Origin: Xanthomonas codiaei
GTDB taxonomy: Bacteria; Pseudomonadota; Gammaproteobacteria; Xanthomonadales; Xanthomonadaceae
Reading direction: 5' to 3'
Length of the DNA stretch: 64,000 nucleotides
Assembly (NCBI RefSeq): GCF_002939785.1
Contig: NZ_MDEC01000001.1
Span: forward strand, 186,001 to 250,000
Below are positions 7,883-17,638 of the stretch, one piece after another (position 1 is the first letter of the stretch; every line of letters starts with the position of its first letter). The notes under the pieces were generated by a model that was not told where the DNA came from, ran no database searches, and was given only the letters and a program-made list of their open reading frames with translations. The position numbers and the translations under genes were made by a program.

Positions 7883-8650
7883 TCAGCGTGCGTCGAAGCG
7901 TGCGCGGCAACCGTCGTTGACCCAGACGGTGGAGCGGCGCGGGTCGTAGCCCCAGGTGCGACCTTCTTCGCAACGGGTGTTCGAGAGTTGCCGGGTCAAC
8001 ACCGGGCGGCCGGCGCGGCCGTTCCAGTCGCAGGTGCGCAGGCGGCGGTCGTCGCTGCTGCAGGTCACCGAGTAATTGCCGTCGGGGCGGCCGCCGTACC
8101 CGTCATCGCGATCCCAGCCGCCGCCGCGGGCCTGCGCAAACTCGGCCCGGCACCCGTCGTCCACCCAGATCCGGCCGTTCTCCTGGTGCCAGTTGCGGCC
8201 CTCCACGCAGGGGGTGCCCGAAAGCTGGCGCACGATCATGGCGCGCCGCCAGCCGGTGTTGCAGATCGCCTGGCGCTGGTCGCGGCTCTCGCAGCGCACG
8301 GTGCCGGCGGCGGCGTTGCCAGGGCGGTCGTCGCCGCCATTCCAGCCGCCACCGCCCCAGCCGCCACGCGCCTCGACGAAGCGGCCACGGCAACCGTTAT
8401 CCACCCAGATCCGGCCGCGCTCGCTGCCCCAGTTGCGGCCTTCGATGCAGCGGGTGCCGGAGATGTTCTCCACCAGCGCGGCGCGCCCGCGAAACGGGGT
8501 GTCGCACTCGCGGCGGCGGTTGTCGTTGCTGGAACAGGTGATGCTGGGGCCATTGAAGCCGCGGTCCTGCGCGGCGGCGGGGCGGCTGCCCAGTGCGCCA
8601 GCGAGGGTGATCAGACTGAAGCTGGAGATCAGCAGGGCGGTGCGCAGCAT
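7883..8650 (-). CDS. Secreted DUF3011 protein with three cysteine repeats
   Basis: A 255-residue protein with a signal peptide (cleavage near PAAAQ, residue 28) and three similar modules of about 55 residues. Each has four cysteines and a pattern like C-SSND-RR-C, then GT-C-EGRNW, then IWV-DGC. This matches DUF3011, a family common in Xanthomonadaceae and of unknown function. Gly/Trp/Asn-rich linkers separate modules 1 and 2. The four cysteines per module suggest two disulfides each in the periplasm or outside the cell. It is transcribed divergently from aspS, with about 157 bp between the starts. Confidence 0.82.
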   Translation of the reverse strand: MLRTALLISSFSLITLAGALGSRPAAAQDRGFNGPSITCSSNDNRRRECDTPFRGRAALVENISGTRCIEGRNWGSERGRIWVDNGCRGRFVEARGGWGGGGWNGGDDRPGNAAAGTVRCESRDQRQAICNTGWRRAMIVRQLSGTPCVEGRNWHQENGRIWVDDGCRAEFAQARGGGWDRDDGYGGRPDGNYSVTCSSDDRRLRTCDWNGRAGRPVLTRQLSNTRCEEGRTWGYDPRRSTVWVNDGCRARFDAR

Positions 8651-8807
8651 CGAGGCGTCCTTGGTGCGGGAGGGGCGTGGCGCCTATTCAGCCGGGCCCT
8701 GACTTAAGCGCCGGTGACCGCCGCCGCATTTGCTCCCGCCGGCCGCCGGCCCCAGAATATCCGGCTTTCCGGCGCCGTCCTGCGTCGGGTTTTCAGCGGA
8801 GCTTTCG

Positions 8808-10574
8808 ATGCGTACCCACTTCTGCGGCCTGGTCGACGAGACCATGATCGGCCAAACCGTCACTCTCGCCGGCTGGACCGACGTGGCCCGCAATCTGGGC
8901 GGGGTGTGCTTCATCGACCTGCGCGACCACGAAGGCATCGTGCAGGTGACGGTGGAGCCGGCCGAAGGCGACGCCAACTCCGCCGAGGTGTTCAAGGTCG
9001 CCGCCAGCCTGGGCTACGAGGACGTGCTGCAGGTCGAAGGCGTGGTGCGTGCGCGCCACGCGGTCAACGACAAGCTGCGCTCCGGCAAGGTGGAGGTGAT
9101 CGCCACGCGTATCAGCATCCTCAACAAGGCCGCGCCGCTACCGTTCCATGCGCACGAAAACCCCGGCGAGGACACCCGCCTGAAGTACCGATATCTGGAC
9201 CTGCGCCGTCCGGAGATGCAGCGCATGCAGCGCACCCGCATCAAGCTGGTGCAGGCGCTGCGCCGGCACCTGGATGCGCGCGGCTTCCAGGACATCGAAA
9301 CCCCGATCCTGACCAAGGCCACCCCGGAAGGCGCGCGCGACTTCCTGGTGCCGGCGCGCATGCATCCGGGCGAGTTCTACGCGTTGCCGCAGAGCCCGCA
9401 GCTGTTCAAGCAGATCCTGATGGTGGCCGGCTTCGACCGCTACTACCAGATCGCACGCTGCTTCCGTGACGAGGCGCTGCGTGCCGATCGCCAGCTGGAA
9501 TTCACCCAGCTGGACATGGAGTTCGCCTTCGTGCGCGAGCGCGACGTGCAGGATTTCGTCGAAGACATGATCCGCGCCATCTTCAAGGAAGTGGTGGATG
9601 TGGAGCTGGCCGCGCAGTTCCCGCGCATGACCTGGGCCGAGGCGATGCGTCGCTATGGCTCGGACAAGCCGGACCTGCGCATCGCGCTGGAACTGGTCGA
9701 TGTGGCCGAGCTGGTCAAGAGCAGCGAATTCCCGGTGTTCACCGCCGCCGCCAACGATGCCGACGGTCGCGTGGCTGCGCTGCGCATTCCGGGCGGTGCC
9801 ACGCTCTCGCGCAAGCAGATCGACGACTACGCCGCGCACGCCGCCAAATACGGCGCCAAGGGTCTGGCCTACATCAAGCTGTCGGAGACCGGCGAAGTCA
9901 GCTCGCCGATCGCCAAGTTCTTCTCCGAAGACGCGTTCGCCGCGCTGCTCAAGCACGTGGGTGCAGGCAATGGCGACATCGTGTTCTTCGGTGCCGGCGG
10001 CTACACCAAGGTGTCCGATTTCATGGGCGCGCTGCGCCTGAAGGCCGGCAAGGACTTCAACCTGGTCGCCGATGGCTGGGCGCCGCTGTGGGTAACCGAC
10101 TTCCCGATGTTCGAATGGGACGAGGAAGCGCAGCGCTACGTCGCCCTGCATCACCCCTTCACCGCACCGGCGGTGGACGATATCGCCGACCTGCGCGCCA
10201 ATGCCCGCACTGCGGTATCGCGCGGCTACGACATGGTGCTCAACGGCAATGAAATCGGCGGCGGCTCGATCCGTATCCATCGCCCGGACATGCAGAGCGC
10301 GGTGTTCGAACTGCTTGGCATCGGTGCCGACGAAGCGCGGGCCAAGTTCGGCTTCCTGCTGGACGCATTGAACTACGGCGCACCGCCGCACGGCGGCATC
10401 GCCTTCGGCATCGACCGCATCGCCGCGCTGATGGCCGGCACCGAATCCATCCGCGACGTGATCCCGTTCCCCAAGACCACCGGCGCGCAGGACCTGATGA
10501 CCGACGCCCCGTCGCCGATCGCCGCCGAGCAACTGGCCGAAGTGCACGTGCAGGTGCGTCCCAAGCAGGCCTGA
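8808..10574 (+). CDS. aspS: Aspartyl-tRNA synthetase
   Basis: A 588-residue class II synthetase that charges tRNA-Asp. An N-terminal OB-fold anticodon domain (about 1-105, [11 protein letters not shown]) is followed by the catalytic core with motif 2 ([18 protein letters not shown]), a bacterial insertion domain, [13 protein letters not shown], and motif 3 ([13 protein letters not shown]). Length fits bacterial AspRS. The start at 8808 is the canonical MRTHFCG; the longer frame from 8730 is rejected. A GC-rich hairpin follows the stop. Confidence 0.97.
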   Translation: MRTHFCGLVDETMIGQTVTLAGWTDVARNLGGVCFIDLRDHEGIVQVTVEPAEGDANSAEVFKVAASLGYEDVLQVEGVVRARHAVNDKLRSGKVEVIATRISILNKAAPLPFHAHENPGEDTRLKYRYLDLRRPEMQRMQRTRIKLVQALRRHLDARGFQDIETPILTKATPEGARDFLVPARMHPGEFYALPQSPQLFKQILMVAGFDRYYQIARCFRDEALRADRQLEFTQLDMEFAFVRERDVQDFVEDMIRAIFKEVVDVELAAQFPRMTWAEAMRRYGSDKPDLRIALELVDVAELVKSSEFPVFTAAANDADGRVAALRIPGGATLSRKQIDDYAAHAAKYGAKGLAYIKLSETGEVSSPIAKFFSEDAFAALLKHVGAGNGDIVFFGAGGYTKVSDFMGALRLKAGKDFNLVADGWAPLWVTDFPMFEWDEEAQRYVALHHPFTAPAVDDIADLRANARTAVSRGYDMVLNGNEIGGGSIRIHRPDMQSAVFELLGIGADEARAKFGFLLDALNYGAPPHGGIAFGIDRIAALMAGTESIRDVIPFPKTTGAQDLMTDAPSPIAAEQLAEVHVQVRPKQA

Positions 10575-10585
10575 CCTGCATCGGG

Positions 10586-10612
10586 CCTGGCCACGCCGAG
10601 TGCGTGGCCGGG
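10586..10612 (+). terminator. Stem-loop after aspS
   Basis: An inverted repeat with core GGCCACG (10589-10595) and CGTGGCC (10603-10609), extendable to ten pairs with one wobble, begins 12 bp after the aspS stop. No T-tract follows, so intrinsic termination is uncertain. Confidence 0.45.
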
Positions 10613-10833
10613 TGGCGCTGCCGGGCCACACGCAGCCAGCACCGCGCTCCGATTCGGCGCCGTTGATGCCTTCATAGAAAGCGTTGGGCAGGACCCGCCA
10701 CGCAAGGCATGGCACACCGCGCCGCCATGTCACCGCGCCCCCGGTCCCCGCTGCAAGCAATACCGAAGCCGGCGCCCATCGCAGATCCGGCACAGCCTGC
10801 CGCTTACCGGGCCGCGGCCCCTGCTTGTCGCTC

Positions 10834-10889
10834 TCCCGACTCCCGAATCCCGACTCCCGAATCCCGAATCCCGAATCCCGAATCCCGAA
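10834..10889. repeat. Heptamer array (TCCCGAA/C)8
   Basis: Eight consecutive 7-bp units of TCCCGAA or TCCCGAC, followed by a degraded TCCCCCC. The array ends 68 bp before the acetyltransferase start. Related heptamers recur at 11497-11525, 13143-13245, 13781-13910, 18735-18765 and 52681-52729. Confidence 0.92.
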
Positions 10890-10957
10890 TCCCCCCGCTT
10901 GCACCACCAACGCCGCATGCGACAAGCTGCCACGTCCATCCGGCACGAGAAGCCCGC

Positions 10958-11485
10958 ATGACCCGCATCCGCCGCGCCACGCCGGACGATGCCGAAGCCT
11001 TGTCGCTTCTGGCTGCGCAGACCTTTACCGAAACCTTCGGTCATCTCTACCCGCAGGAAGACCTGCGCGGCTTTCTCGAAGAGACCTACGCGGTCGAGCG
11101 CGCACGCATCGTGCTGGCGCAGCCGGACTATGCGATCTGGCTGCTGGAGCTGGACAACCTGCTGGTCGGCCACGCCGCCGCCGGTCCGTGCGGCTTGCCG
11201 CATGAGGACGTGCGCCCCGGCGATGGTGAGCTCAAGCGCTTGTATCTGCTCAAGGACTATCAAAGCAGCGGCTGGGGCAGCCGCTTGTTCGAAACCGCGC
11301 TGGAGTGGCTGGAGCGCGACGGCCCGCGCACGCTGTGGATCGGGGTGTGGTCGGAAAACTTCGGCGCCCAGCGCTTCTATGCCCGCTACGGTTTCGAGAA
11401 GGTGGGCGAGTACGATTTTCCGGTCGGCAAGATCATCGACCGCGAGTTCATCCTGCGGCGTGGGCCGATCGCTGCCGCGGGCTGA
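10958..11485 (+). CDS. GNAT-family N-acetyltransferase
   Basis: A 175-residue Gcn5-related acetyltransferase. The fold is recognisable from the N-terminal IRRATPDDAEALSLL, the acetyl-CoA loop region LKDYQSSGWGSRLFETAL, and the C-terminal NFGAQRFYARYGFEKVGEYDF. The acceptor is unknown; the profile resembles ribosomal-protein or small-molecule acetyltransferases. The ATG at 10958 was chosen because the domain begins immediately after it. The gene sits directly downstream of a heptamer array. Confidence 0.85.
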   Translation: MTRIRRATPDDAEALSLLAAQTFTETFGHLYPQEDLRGFLEETYAVERARIVLAQPDYAIWLLELDNLLVGHAAAGPCGLPHEDVRPGDGELKRLYLLKDYQSSGWGSRLFETALEWLERDGPRTLWIGVWSENFGAQRFYARYGFEKVGEYDFPVGKIIDREFILRRGPIAAAG

Positions 11486-11496
11486 GCGAGGGGCGG

Positions 11497-11525
11497 GGAT
11501 TGGGGGATTAGAGATTCGGGATTGG
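11497..11525. repeat. Degenerate GGGATT heptamer cluster after GNAT gene
   Basis: GGGGATT, GGGGGATT, GAGATTC and GGGATTG follow one another just after the acetyltransferase stop. They read as the reverse complement of the array at 10834-10889, so the GNAT gene is flanked by heptamers in opposite orientation. Confidence 0.75.
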
Positions 11526-11642
11526 CGTGGTCCGCCGCACCGCCTCCGTTCATGCGCCAGCACCGGGCGCTCGTACACTGCAGGTCCTGCGCCGCGTCCG
11601 CCTTGCCCGACGCCCGCGCGCCACGTTCCGGTCCTCCTGCCC

Positions 11643-12320
11643 TTGTCCAGCGCATCTTCGGCCCTTGCGGTCGCCCCGCGACGCAGCGCGCGCAAGCAAT
11701 CGACCACCACCACGGCCGATGTGCTGCTGGTGCATGGCATCTGGAATACCGCGCACTGGCTGCTGCCACTGGCCCGCCGGCTACGTGGCGACGGGCTGGC
11801 GCCGGCGCTGTTCGGCTACGCCAGCGTGCTGGGCGGTCCGGCGCAGGCGGTGCCGCAGCTGATCGCGCGCGTGCGCAGCAGTGGTGCGCAGCTGCTGGTC
11901 TGTCACAGCCTGGGCGGGCTGATGGCGGTGCAGGCCTTGCATGAGGCGCCCGACCTGCCGGTGCGGCGGGTGGTCTGCCTGGGCTCGCCGCTGTGCGGCA
12001 GCGCTGCCGCGCGCGGGCTGGCCCGGCGTGGCGGCGTCTGGGCCATGGGTCGCAGCGCCGCGTTGCTGCAGCAGGGCTTTGCGCAGTGGGAAGGTGCGGC
12101 CGAGATCGGTCAGGTGGCCGGCTGCATCCCGCGTGGCGTCGGCCGCTGGCTGGCGCCACTGGACGGCGACTCCGACGGCACCGTGGCGCTGGCCGAAACC
12201 CGCCTGCCCGGGCTGCGCGACCACTGCGTGGTGCAGGCCAGCCACAGCGGCCTGCTGCGCTCGCCGGCTGCCGCCGCGCAGGCGCTGGCCTTCCTGCGCC
12301 AGGGCCGCTTTCGGCAGTGA
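11643..12320 (+). CDS. Alpha/beta hydrolase (lipase/esterase-like)
   Basis: An alpha/beta hydrolase of about 225 residues. The oxyanion-hole segment LLVHGIWNTAHW, the nucleophile elbow CHSLGGLM, a likely acid in DGDSDGTV and the catalytic His in SHSGLL are all present. The start is unsure: no ATG lies between the repeat and the domain, so a TTG at 11643 or a GTG at 11721 (directly at DVLLVHG) are the options. The substrate cannot be inferred. It is downstream of and in the same direction as the GNAT gene. Confidence 0.72.
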   Translation: MSSASSALAVAPRRSARKQSTTTTADVLLVHGIWNTAHWLLPLARRLRGDGLAPALFGYASVLGGPAQAVPQLIARVRSSGAQLLVCHSLGGLMAVQALHEAPDLPVRRVVCLGSPLCGSAAARGLARRGGVWAMGRSAALLQQGFAQWEGAAEIGQVAGCIPRGVGRWLAPLDGDSDGTVALAETRLPGLRDHCVVQASHSGLLRSPAAAAQALAFLRQGRFRQ

Positions 12321-12409
12321 ACATCCGCTGGCGCATGTCGCGGCCCCGGTGAGTGCAAGCAATCAGGTAAAATCCGCGCCCTGTCATCCAAGCCAGTCTG
12401 GAACCACCC

Positions 12410-13138
12410 ATGGGTAGAGGCCCCTCCATCGAAGGCCGCAAGAACGCCTCCGACGCCAAACGCGGCAAGATGTTCACCAAGATCATCCGCGAGATCAGCG
12501 TGGCCGCCCGCGCCGGCGGCGGCGACCCGTCCAACAACCCGCGCCTGCGCACCGCCATGGACAAGGCCCTGTCGTCCAACATGTCCAAGGACGTGATGGA
12601 GCGCGCCATCAAGAAATCCACCGGCGAGCTGGAAGGAGTGGAGTACGAGGAAATCCGCTACGAAGGCTATGCGCCCGGCGGCGTGGCGGTGATCGTGGAC
12701 TGCCTCACCGACAACCGCGTGCGCACCGTAGCCGATGTGCGCCACGCCTTCAGCAAGTGCGGCGGCAACATGGGCACCGAGGGCTCGGTGGCCTTCATGT
12801 TCAAGCGCCTGGGCGTGCTCAGCTTCGCCGCTGGCGTCGATGAAGACGCGCTCACCGATGCCGCCATCGAAGCCGGCGCCGACGATGTGGTGGTGTACCC
12901 GGAGGATGGCGCCATCGACGTGCTGACCGCGCCGGACGCCTTCGCCCAGGTCCGGGACGCCCTGGCCGCCGCCGGCCTGGAGCCCGCGCACGCCGAAATC
13001 ACCTTCCGCGCCGAGAACGACATCGCCGTCGACAGCGACACCGCCGTGCAGGTCCGCAAGCTGCTGGACATGCTCGAAGACCTGGACGACGTGCAGGACG
13101 TGTATTCGAACGTCGATCAAGCGGCGCTTGGCGCCTGA
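12410..13138 (+). CDS. yebC: YebC/PmpR-family transcriptional regulator or translation factor
   Basis: A 242-residue YebC protein. The N-terminal phrase [20 protein letters not shown] is the family signature (usually GHSKW in place of GPSIE), followed by [12 protein letters not shown] and the central [11 protein letters not shown] and [21 protein letters not shown]. YebC members act in gene regulation and, as more recently proposed, on ribosomes stalled at proline motifs. The link to ruvC, typical in proteobacteria, is kept. Start context GGAA precedes ATG. Confidence 0.95.
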   Translation: MGRGPSIEGRKNASDAKRGKMFTKIIREISVAARAGGGDPSNNPRLRTAMDKALSSNMSKDVMERAIKKSTGELEGVEYEEIRYEGYAPGGVAVIVDCLTDNRVRTVADVRHAFSKCGGNMGTEGSVAFMFKRLGVLSFAAGVDEDALTDAAIEAGADDVVVYPEDGAIDVLTAPDAFAQVRDALAAAGLEPAHAEITFRAENDIAVDSDTAVQVRKLLDMLEDLDDVQDVYSNVDQAALGA

Positions 13139-13142
13139 TGCA

Positions 13143-13245
13143 GGCCGGGATGGCGGGATTGGGCATTCGGGATTCGCGACAGCGATGGACGCACCGCGCT
13201 GCGCGCAGGTTACCAATCCCGAATCTCCAATCCCCAATCCCGGCC
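13143..13245. repeat. Inverted heptamer element between yebC and ruvC
   Basis: The left arm (13143-13174) begins GGCCGGGATGGCGGGATTGG; the right arm (13215-13245), read on the other strand, begins GGCCGGGATTGGGGATTGG. The arms match over about 31 bp with few differences and enclose about 40 bp. The element fills nearly the whole yebC-ruvC gap and ends five bases before the ruvC ATG, leaving no Shine-Dalgarno. Confidence 0.85.
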
Positions 13246-13250
13246 CCCCA

Positions 13251-13775
13251 ATGATCCGCATCCTGGGCATCGATCCCGGCTCGCAGCGCACCGGGGTCGG
13301 CATCATCGATATCGACGAGAGCGGTCGCAGCCGGCATGTGCACCACGCGCCGCTGATGCTGCTGGGCGAGGGCGACTTCTCCCAGCGGCTCAAGCGGCTG
13401 CTGCACGGGCTGGGCGAGTTGATCGATACCTACCGGCCGCAGGAAGTGGCGATCGAGAAGGTCTTCATGGGCAAGAGCGCCGATTCGGCGCTCAAGCTCG
13501 GCCACGCCCGCGGTGCGGCGATCTGCGCGGTGGTCATGCGCGAACTGCCGGTGCACGAGTACGCGGCCACCGAAATCAAGCTCGCGCTGGTCGGCAAGGG
13601 CGGTGCGGACAAGCTGCAGGTCCAGCACATGGTCGGCATCATGCTCAACCTGAAAGGCAAGCTGCAGCCCGACGCCGCCGATGCACTGGCCGTCGCCATC
13701 ACCCACGCCCATGTGCGCGCCACCGCGCAGCGCCTGGGCGTCAACACCCAACTGGCCTGGAGCCGGAAGAAATGA
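13251..13775 (+). CDS. ruvC: Holliday junction resolvase RuvC
   Basis: A 174-residue RNase H-fold endonuclease that cuts Holliday junctions moved by RuvAB. The acidic catalytic residues are in place: Asp8 in [12 protein letters not shown], Glu in [19 protein letters not shown], and the C-terminal pair in [15 protein letters not shown]. Length is normal. The ATG at 13251 directly follows an inverted repeat element and lacks a visible ribosome-binding site. Longer in-frame starts upstream read through the repeat. Confidence 0.97.
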   Translation: MIRILGIDPGSQRTGVGIIDIDESGRSRHVHHAPLMLLGEGDFSQRLKRLLHGLGELIDTYRPQEVAIEKVFMGKSADSALKLGHARGAAICAVVMRELPVHEYAATEIKLALVGKGGADKLQVQHMVGIMLNLKGKLQPDAADALAVAITHAHVRATAQRLGVNTQLAWSRKK

Positions 13776-13780
13776 GAATC

Positions 13781-13910
13781 GGGAGTCGGGATTCGGGATT
13801 GGGGATTCGCAAAAGCGGGTCCGCCTGCGCTGAGTTGATGGGGCTGTATGCGGCAGTCGTTAACGGCCGCGAGGGAAATAACCAATCCCCAATTCCGAAT
13901 GCCCAATCCC
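13781..13910. repeat. Inverted heptamer element between ruvC and ruvA
   Basis: The left arm 13781-13807 (GGGAGTCGGGATTCGGGATT...) and right arm 13884-13910 match in inverted orientation at about 23 of 27 positions and flank 76 bp of unrelated sequence. It starts just after the ruvC stop and ends 22 bp before ruvA. Confidence 0.82.
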
Positions 13911-13932
13911 GGCACCGCCGCGGCGGTGCCCA

Positions 13933-14517
13933 ATGATCGGCCGTCTGCGCGGCATTCTGGCCTACAAGCAGCCGCCGTGGCTGGTGATCGATGTGGGCGG
14001 AGTGGGGTACGAGCTGGAGGCGCCGATGAGCACCTTCTACGACCTGCCCGATGTCGGCCGCGACGTCATCCTGTTCACCCACTACGCGCAGAAGGAAGAC
14101 AGCGTCGCGCTGTACGGCTTCCTGCGCGAGGGCGAGCGGCGCCTGTTCCGCGACGTGCAGAAGGTCACCGGCATCGGCGCAAAGATCGCGCTGGCGGTGT
14201 TGTCCGGGGTCAGCGTGGACGAGTTCGCCCGGCTGATCACCAGCGGCGACATCACCGCGCTCACCCGCATTCCGGGCATCGGCAAGAAGACCGCCGAGCG
14301 CATGGTGGTGGAGCTGCGCGACCGCGCCGCCGACTTCAGCAGCGGCGCGCCGATCACCGGCCAGCTCGGTCCGGATGCGGTGTCCGAGGCCACCGTCGCG
14401 CTGCAGCAACTGGGCTACAAGCCGGCCGAGGCTGCGCGCATGGCACGCGACGCCGGGGCGGAAGGCGACGATGTCGCCACGGTCATTCGCAAGGCCCTCC
14501 AGGCCGCGCTGCGTTAA
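13933..14517 (+). CDS. ruvA: Holliday junction DNA helicase subunit RuvA
   Basis: A 194-residue junction-binding subunit that docks RuvB hexamers on four-way DNA. It has the N-terminal OB fold ([27 protein letters not shown]), tandem helix-hairpin-helix motifs ([15 protein letters not shown] and [16 protein letters not shown]) and the C-terminal UBA-like RuvB-binding domain ([14 protein letters not shown]). Length is standard. An inverted heptamer element separates it from ruvC. Confidence 0.97.
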   Translation: MIGRLRGILAYKQPPWLVIDVGGVGYELEAPMSTFYDLPDVGRDVILFTHYAQKEDSVALYGFLREGERRLFRDVQKVTGIGAKIALAVLSGVSVDEFARLITSGDITALTRIPGIGKKTAERMVVELRDRAADFSSGAPITGQLGPDAVSEATVALQQLGYKPAEAARMARDAGAEGDDVATVIRKALQAALR

Positions 14518-14570
14518 GCAGTCTCGGCCTTTCCCATTCTTCACGCCCTTCGGCGATACCCTGCGCACCC

Positions 14571-16478
14571 ATGTCACAGACCTCCACTCCTGCAGCGGGC
14601 CACGGCCACGCGCCCGCCAACGGCCACATGGCCCTGGTCATCGGCGCCATCGGCGTCGTGTTCGGCGATATCGGCACCAGCCCGCTGTACACCCTGAAGG
14701 AGGCGTTCTCGCCGCACTACGGGTTGACCAGCGACCACGACACCGTGCTGGGCGTGCTGTCGCTGGCGTTCTGGGCGCTGATGATCACGGTGACGCTGAA
14801 GTACGTCACCATCATCATGCGCGCCGACAACGACGGCGAGGGCGGCATCATGGCGCTGATGGCGCTGGCCCAGCGCACTCTCAGGCATGGCTCGCGTTCG
14901 GCCTACGTGGTGGGCATCCTCGGCATCTTCGGCGCCTCGCTATTCTTCGGCGACGGCGTGATCACTCCGGCCATCTCGGTGATGGGCGCGGTGGAAGGCC
15001 TGGAGATCGCCGCGCCCAGCCTGCACCCGTTCATCGTGCCGATCACCGTGGTGGTGCTGCTGCTGGTGTTCATGGCCCAGCGCTTCGGTACCGAGAAGGT
15101 CGGCAAGGTGTTCGGGCCGATCACCTGCCTGTGGTTCCTGTCGCTGGGGGCGATCGGCGCCTGGAACATCGTCGATGCGCCGGAAGTGATGAAGGCCTTC
15201 AATCCCTGGTGGGCAATCCGCTTCTTTCTGGAGCACGGCTGGCACGGCGTGTTCATCCTCGGCGCGGTGGTGCTGGCGGTGACCGGCGGCGAGGCGCTGT
15301 ATGCGGACATGGGCCACTTCGGTGCGCGCCCGATCCGCCACGGCTGGTACTTCTTCGTGCTGCCGATGCTGCTGCTGAACTATCTGGGGCAGGGCGCGCT
15401 GGTGCTCAACCACCCGTCCGCGCTGAAAAACCCGTTCTTCGAAGCGGTGCCGGGCTGGGCGCTGTATCCGATGATCATCCTGGCCACGCTGGCGGCGGTG
15501 ATCGCCTCGCAGGCGGTGATCACCGGTGCCTATTCGGTGGCGCGCCAGGCCATGCAGCTGGGCTACATCCCGCGCATGCTGGTCAAGCACACCTCGCGCG
15601 ACACCATCGGGCAGATCTACGTGCCCGGTATCAACTGGCTATTGATGGTGATGGTCATCGCGCTGGTGCTGATCTTCCGCAGCTCCACCAACCTGGCGGT
15701 GGCCTACGGCATCTCGGTGTCGATGACCATGCTGATCGACACCCTGCTGCTGGCGCTGGTGGCGCGCGCGCTGTGGCCGCGCTGGCGCAGCTGGGTGCTG
15801 CCGCTGTGCGTGGTGTTCTTCATCATCGAGCTGGCCTTCGTCGTCGCCAATGGCGCCAAGCTGTTGCAGGGCGCCTGGTTCCCGCTGGCACTGGGCATCG
15901 TGGTGTTCACCCTGATGCGCACCTGGCGCCGCGGCCGTGCGTTGCTGCGCGAGGAGATCCGCAAGGACGGTATCCGCATCGACAGCTTCCTGCCCGGGCT
16001 GATGCTGGCGCCGCCGGCGCGCGTGCCGGGCATGGCGGTGTTCCTCACCGCCGACCCGATGGTGGTGCCGCATGCGCTGATGCACAACCTCAAGCACAAC
16101 AAGGTGCTGCACGAACGCAACATCTTCCTCAACGTGGACACCCTGCCGATTCCCTATGCGCCGGTGGACAAGCGTCTGCAGATCGAATCGATCGGCGATG
16201 AGTTCTATCGCGTGTACGTGCGCTTCGGCTTCATGGAAACGCCCGACGTGCCCTTGGCCTTGATGCGCTCCTGCGACCAGGGCGGCATCCACTTCGACCC
16301 GATGGACACCACCTTCTTCGCCAGCCGCGAGACCATCGTGGCCAGCGCCAACCGCGGCATGCCGATCTGGCGCGACAAGCTGTTCGCACTGATGCATCGC
16401 AATGCCGCACCGGCGACCGGGTTCTTCCGCATCCCCGGCAACCGCCTGGTCGAGTTGGGCGCGCAAGTGGAGATCTGA
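14571..16478 (+). CDS. kup: Low-affinity K+ uptake protein Kup
   Basis: A 635-residue KUP/HAK/KT potassium-proton symporter. The signature [19 protein letters not shown] lies in the first helix, followed by about eleven more membrane segments, then a hydrophilic C-terminal domain from about residue 475. [13 protein letters not shown] and [11 protein letters not shown] in the tail are family features. Its position inside the ruv cluster is not explained by function. The SMI1/KNR4 gene begins two bases after its stop. Confidence 0.95.
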   Translation: MSQTSTPAAGHGHAPANGHMALVIGAIGVVFGDIGTSPLYTLKEAFSPHYGLTSDHDTVLGVLSLAFWALMITVTLKYVTIIMRADNDGEGGIMALMALAQRTLRHGSRSAYVVGILGIFGASLFFGDGVITPAISVMGAVEGLEIAAPSLHPFIVPITVVVLLLVFMAQRFGTEKVGKVFGPITCLWFLSLGAIGAWNIVDAPEVMKAFNPWWAIRFFLEHGWHGVFILGAVVLAVTGGEALYADMGHFGARPIRHGWYFFVLPMLLLNYLGQGALVLNHPSALKNPFFEAVPGWALYPMIILATLAAVIASQAVITGAYSVARQAMQLGYIPRMLVKHTSRDTIGQIYVPGINWLLMVMVIALVLIFRSSTNLAVAYGISVSMTMLIDTLLLALVARALWPRWRSWVLPLCVVFFIIELAFVVANGAKLLQGAWFPLALGIVVFTLMRTWRRGRALLREEIRKDGIRIDSFLPGLMLAPPARVPGMAVFLTADPMVVPHALMHNLKHNKVLHERNIFLNVDTLPIPYAPVDKRLQIESIGDEFYRVYVRFGFMETPDVPLALMRSCDQGGIHFDPMDTTFFASRETIVASANRGMPIWRDKLFALMHRNAAPATGFFRIPGNRLVELGAQVEI

Positions 16479-16480
16479 GC

Positions 16481-17599
16481 ATGGCCGCGCTCAAGTGGAT
16501 GGTCTACGGTCGCTCGCCGAGCCTGGACACCTTCTGGGACGAAGCACTCAACCTGGGGCGCGTGCCGGCCACCGATGCCGCGATCGCTGCAGCGCAAGAG
16601 CGTCTCGGCGTGCGCCTGCCGGCCTGGTTGCGCGGGCTGTACGCACGCTACGACGGCGGCGCGGTGCAGATGGCGCGTGGTCAATCTCTTGAGGAGCCGG
16701 ACAACTGGCTCAAGGCCGAGTGGCTGATCCCGCGTGCACGCTTACTCGGCAGCGCGGAGCTGTTTTCTTTCGCCGAGGTCTGTGTTCGCGAGGAGTATCG
16801 CGATGACGCCTATGCCGGGCTGGCCATCGGCGACGACGACCGCCGCCTGATCGCCATCGCCGCCGATGACCGCTCGCCGAGCCGGGCGCTGTGCCTGGAC
16901 TATTCGGCACCGGATACCGAGCCCACCCTGGTCTACGTCGATGCAGGCAAGAATCGCCGGTTGTGCGTGTTCGCCACTGTCGATGCCTTGCTCTCGCAAC
17001 TGGTCGACGTCCACTACTGGTCGCCGGCCTTGCAGGCCAAGCATGATGGAAATACGGTGCAGTGGCAGCCGCAGCCGCCCGCAGTGAACACGTTCTGGAG
17101 CGGCCCCGGGCACTGGAACGAGGCCGGGACTGCGGCCGGCAGCGATGCGCTGGCCGCCGCCGAAGCCCGGCTGGGCGTACGCCTGCCGGCACTGTTCAAA
17201 CGCCTTTACGGCGTGCAGGACGGCGGCGACACCGGCTGGTGCTGGGTGCCGCGGACCCGTTTTCCCTCCGACCACTACGTGGATTGGGAATGCGTGCTGG
17301 TGGATCGCTATCTGCTGCCGTTGGCGAGCATCGGCAGCGTGCTGGATCTGGCTGCGGGCTTCGAAGACCCCTCCGACTTCCGCGCTGCGGCGTGCCTGCA
17401 TGCCGGTCTGGATCAGGTGCTGGTGCTGTCGTGTCACAACGTCGATTGCCTGCTGTGCCTGGACTATCGCGCGCGCGGCCCGCAGTGCGAGCCGGAGGTG
17501 GTCTATTTCGAGCTGTGGGAGCAGCTGGTGCCGACCTGGCGCGCACCGAGCTTCGACGCGTTCTTCAGCGTGCTGCGGCAGGCCGAGCTTGATTTCTAG
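16481..17599 (+). CDS. Tandem SMI1/KNR4-like domain protein
   Basis: A 372-residue protein made of two related halves (about 1-185 and 190-372). Each has the SMI1/KNR4 core: AAAQERLGVRLPAWLRGLY followed by YDGGAVQM in the first half, and AAAEARLGVRLPALFKRLY followed by QDGGDTGW in the second. SMI1/KNR4 proteins often act as immunity proteins against contact-dependent or polymorphic toxins, and also as scaffolds. No toxin gene is adjacent. It starts two bases after kup and precedes ruvB by 39 bp, so it is probably co-transcribed. Function is unknown. Confidence 0.75.
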   Translation: MAALKWMVYGRSPSLDTFWDEALNLGRVPATDAAIAAAQERLGVRLPAWLRGLYARYDGGAVQMARGQSLEEPDNWLKAEWLIPRARLLGSAELFSFAEVCVREEYRDDAYAGLAIGDDDRRLIAIAADDRSPSRALCLDYSAPDTEPTLVYVDAGKNRRLCVFATVDALLSQLVDVHYWSPALQAKHDGNTVQWQPQPPAVNTFWSGPGHWNEAGTAAGSDALAAAEARLGVRLPALFKRLYGVQDGGDTGWCWVPRTRFPSDHYVDWECVLVDRYLLPLASIGSVLDLAAGFEDPSDFRAAACLHAGLDQVLVLSCHNVDCLLCLDYRARGPQCEPEVVYFELWEQLVPTWRAPSFDAFFSVLRQAELDF

Positions 17600-17638
17600 A
17601 CCCTGGGCCATCGGTGCGCGGCATGAGAAGATGGCGGG

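Larger units (their letters stand above)
10575..10957. other. aspS to GNAT intergenic region
   Basis: The 383-bp gap contains the aspS stem-loop and, close to the next gene, a heptamer array at 10834-10889. Short frames across it show no recognisable protein. Confidence 0.55.

Noticed and set aside
10834-10889. Heptamer array considered as a CRISPR array
   Set aside because: Units are seven bases with no spacers and no cas genes are in the window.
9138-10946. A 602-codon minus-strand frame opposite aspS
   Set aside because: Shadow of aspS; its apparent N-terminus even translates the heptamer repeat.
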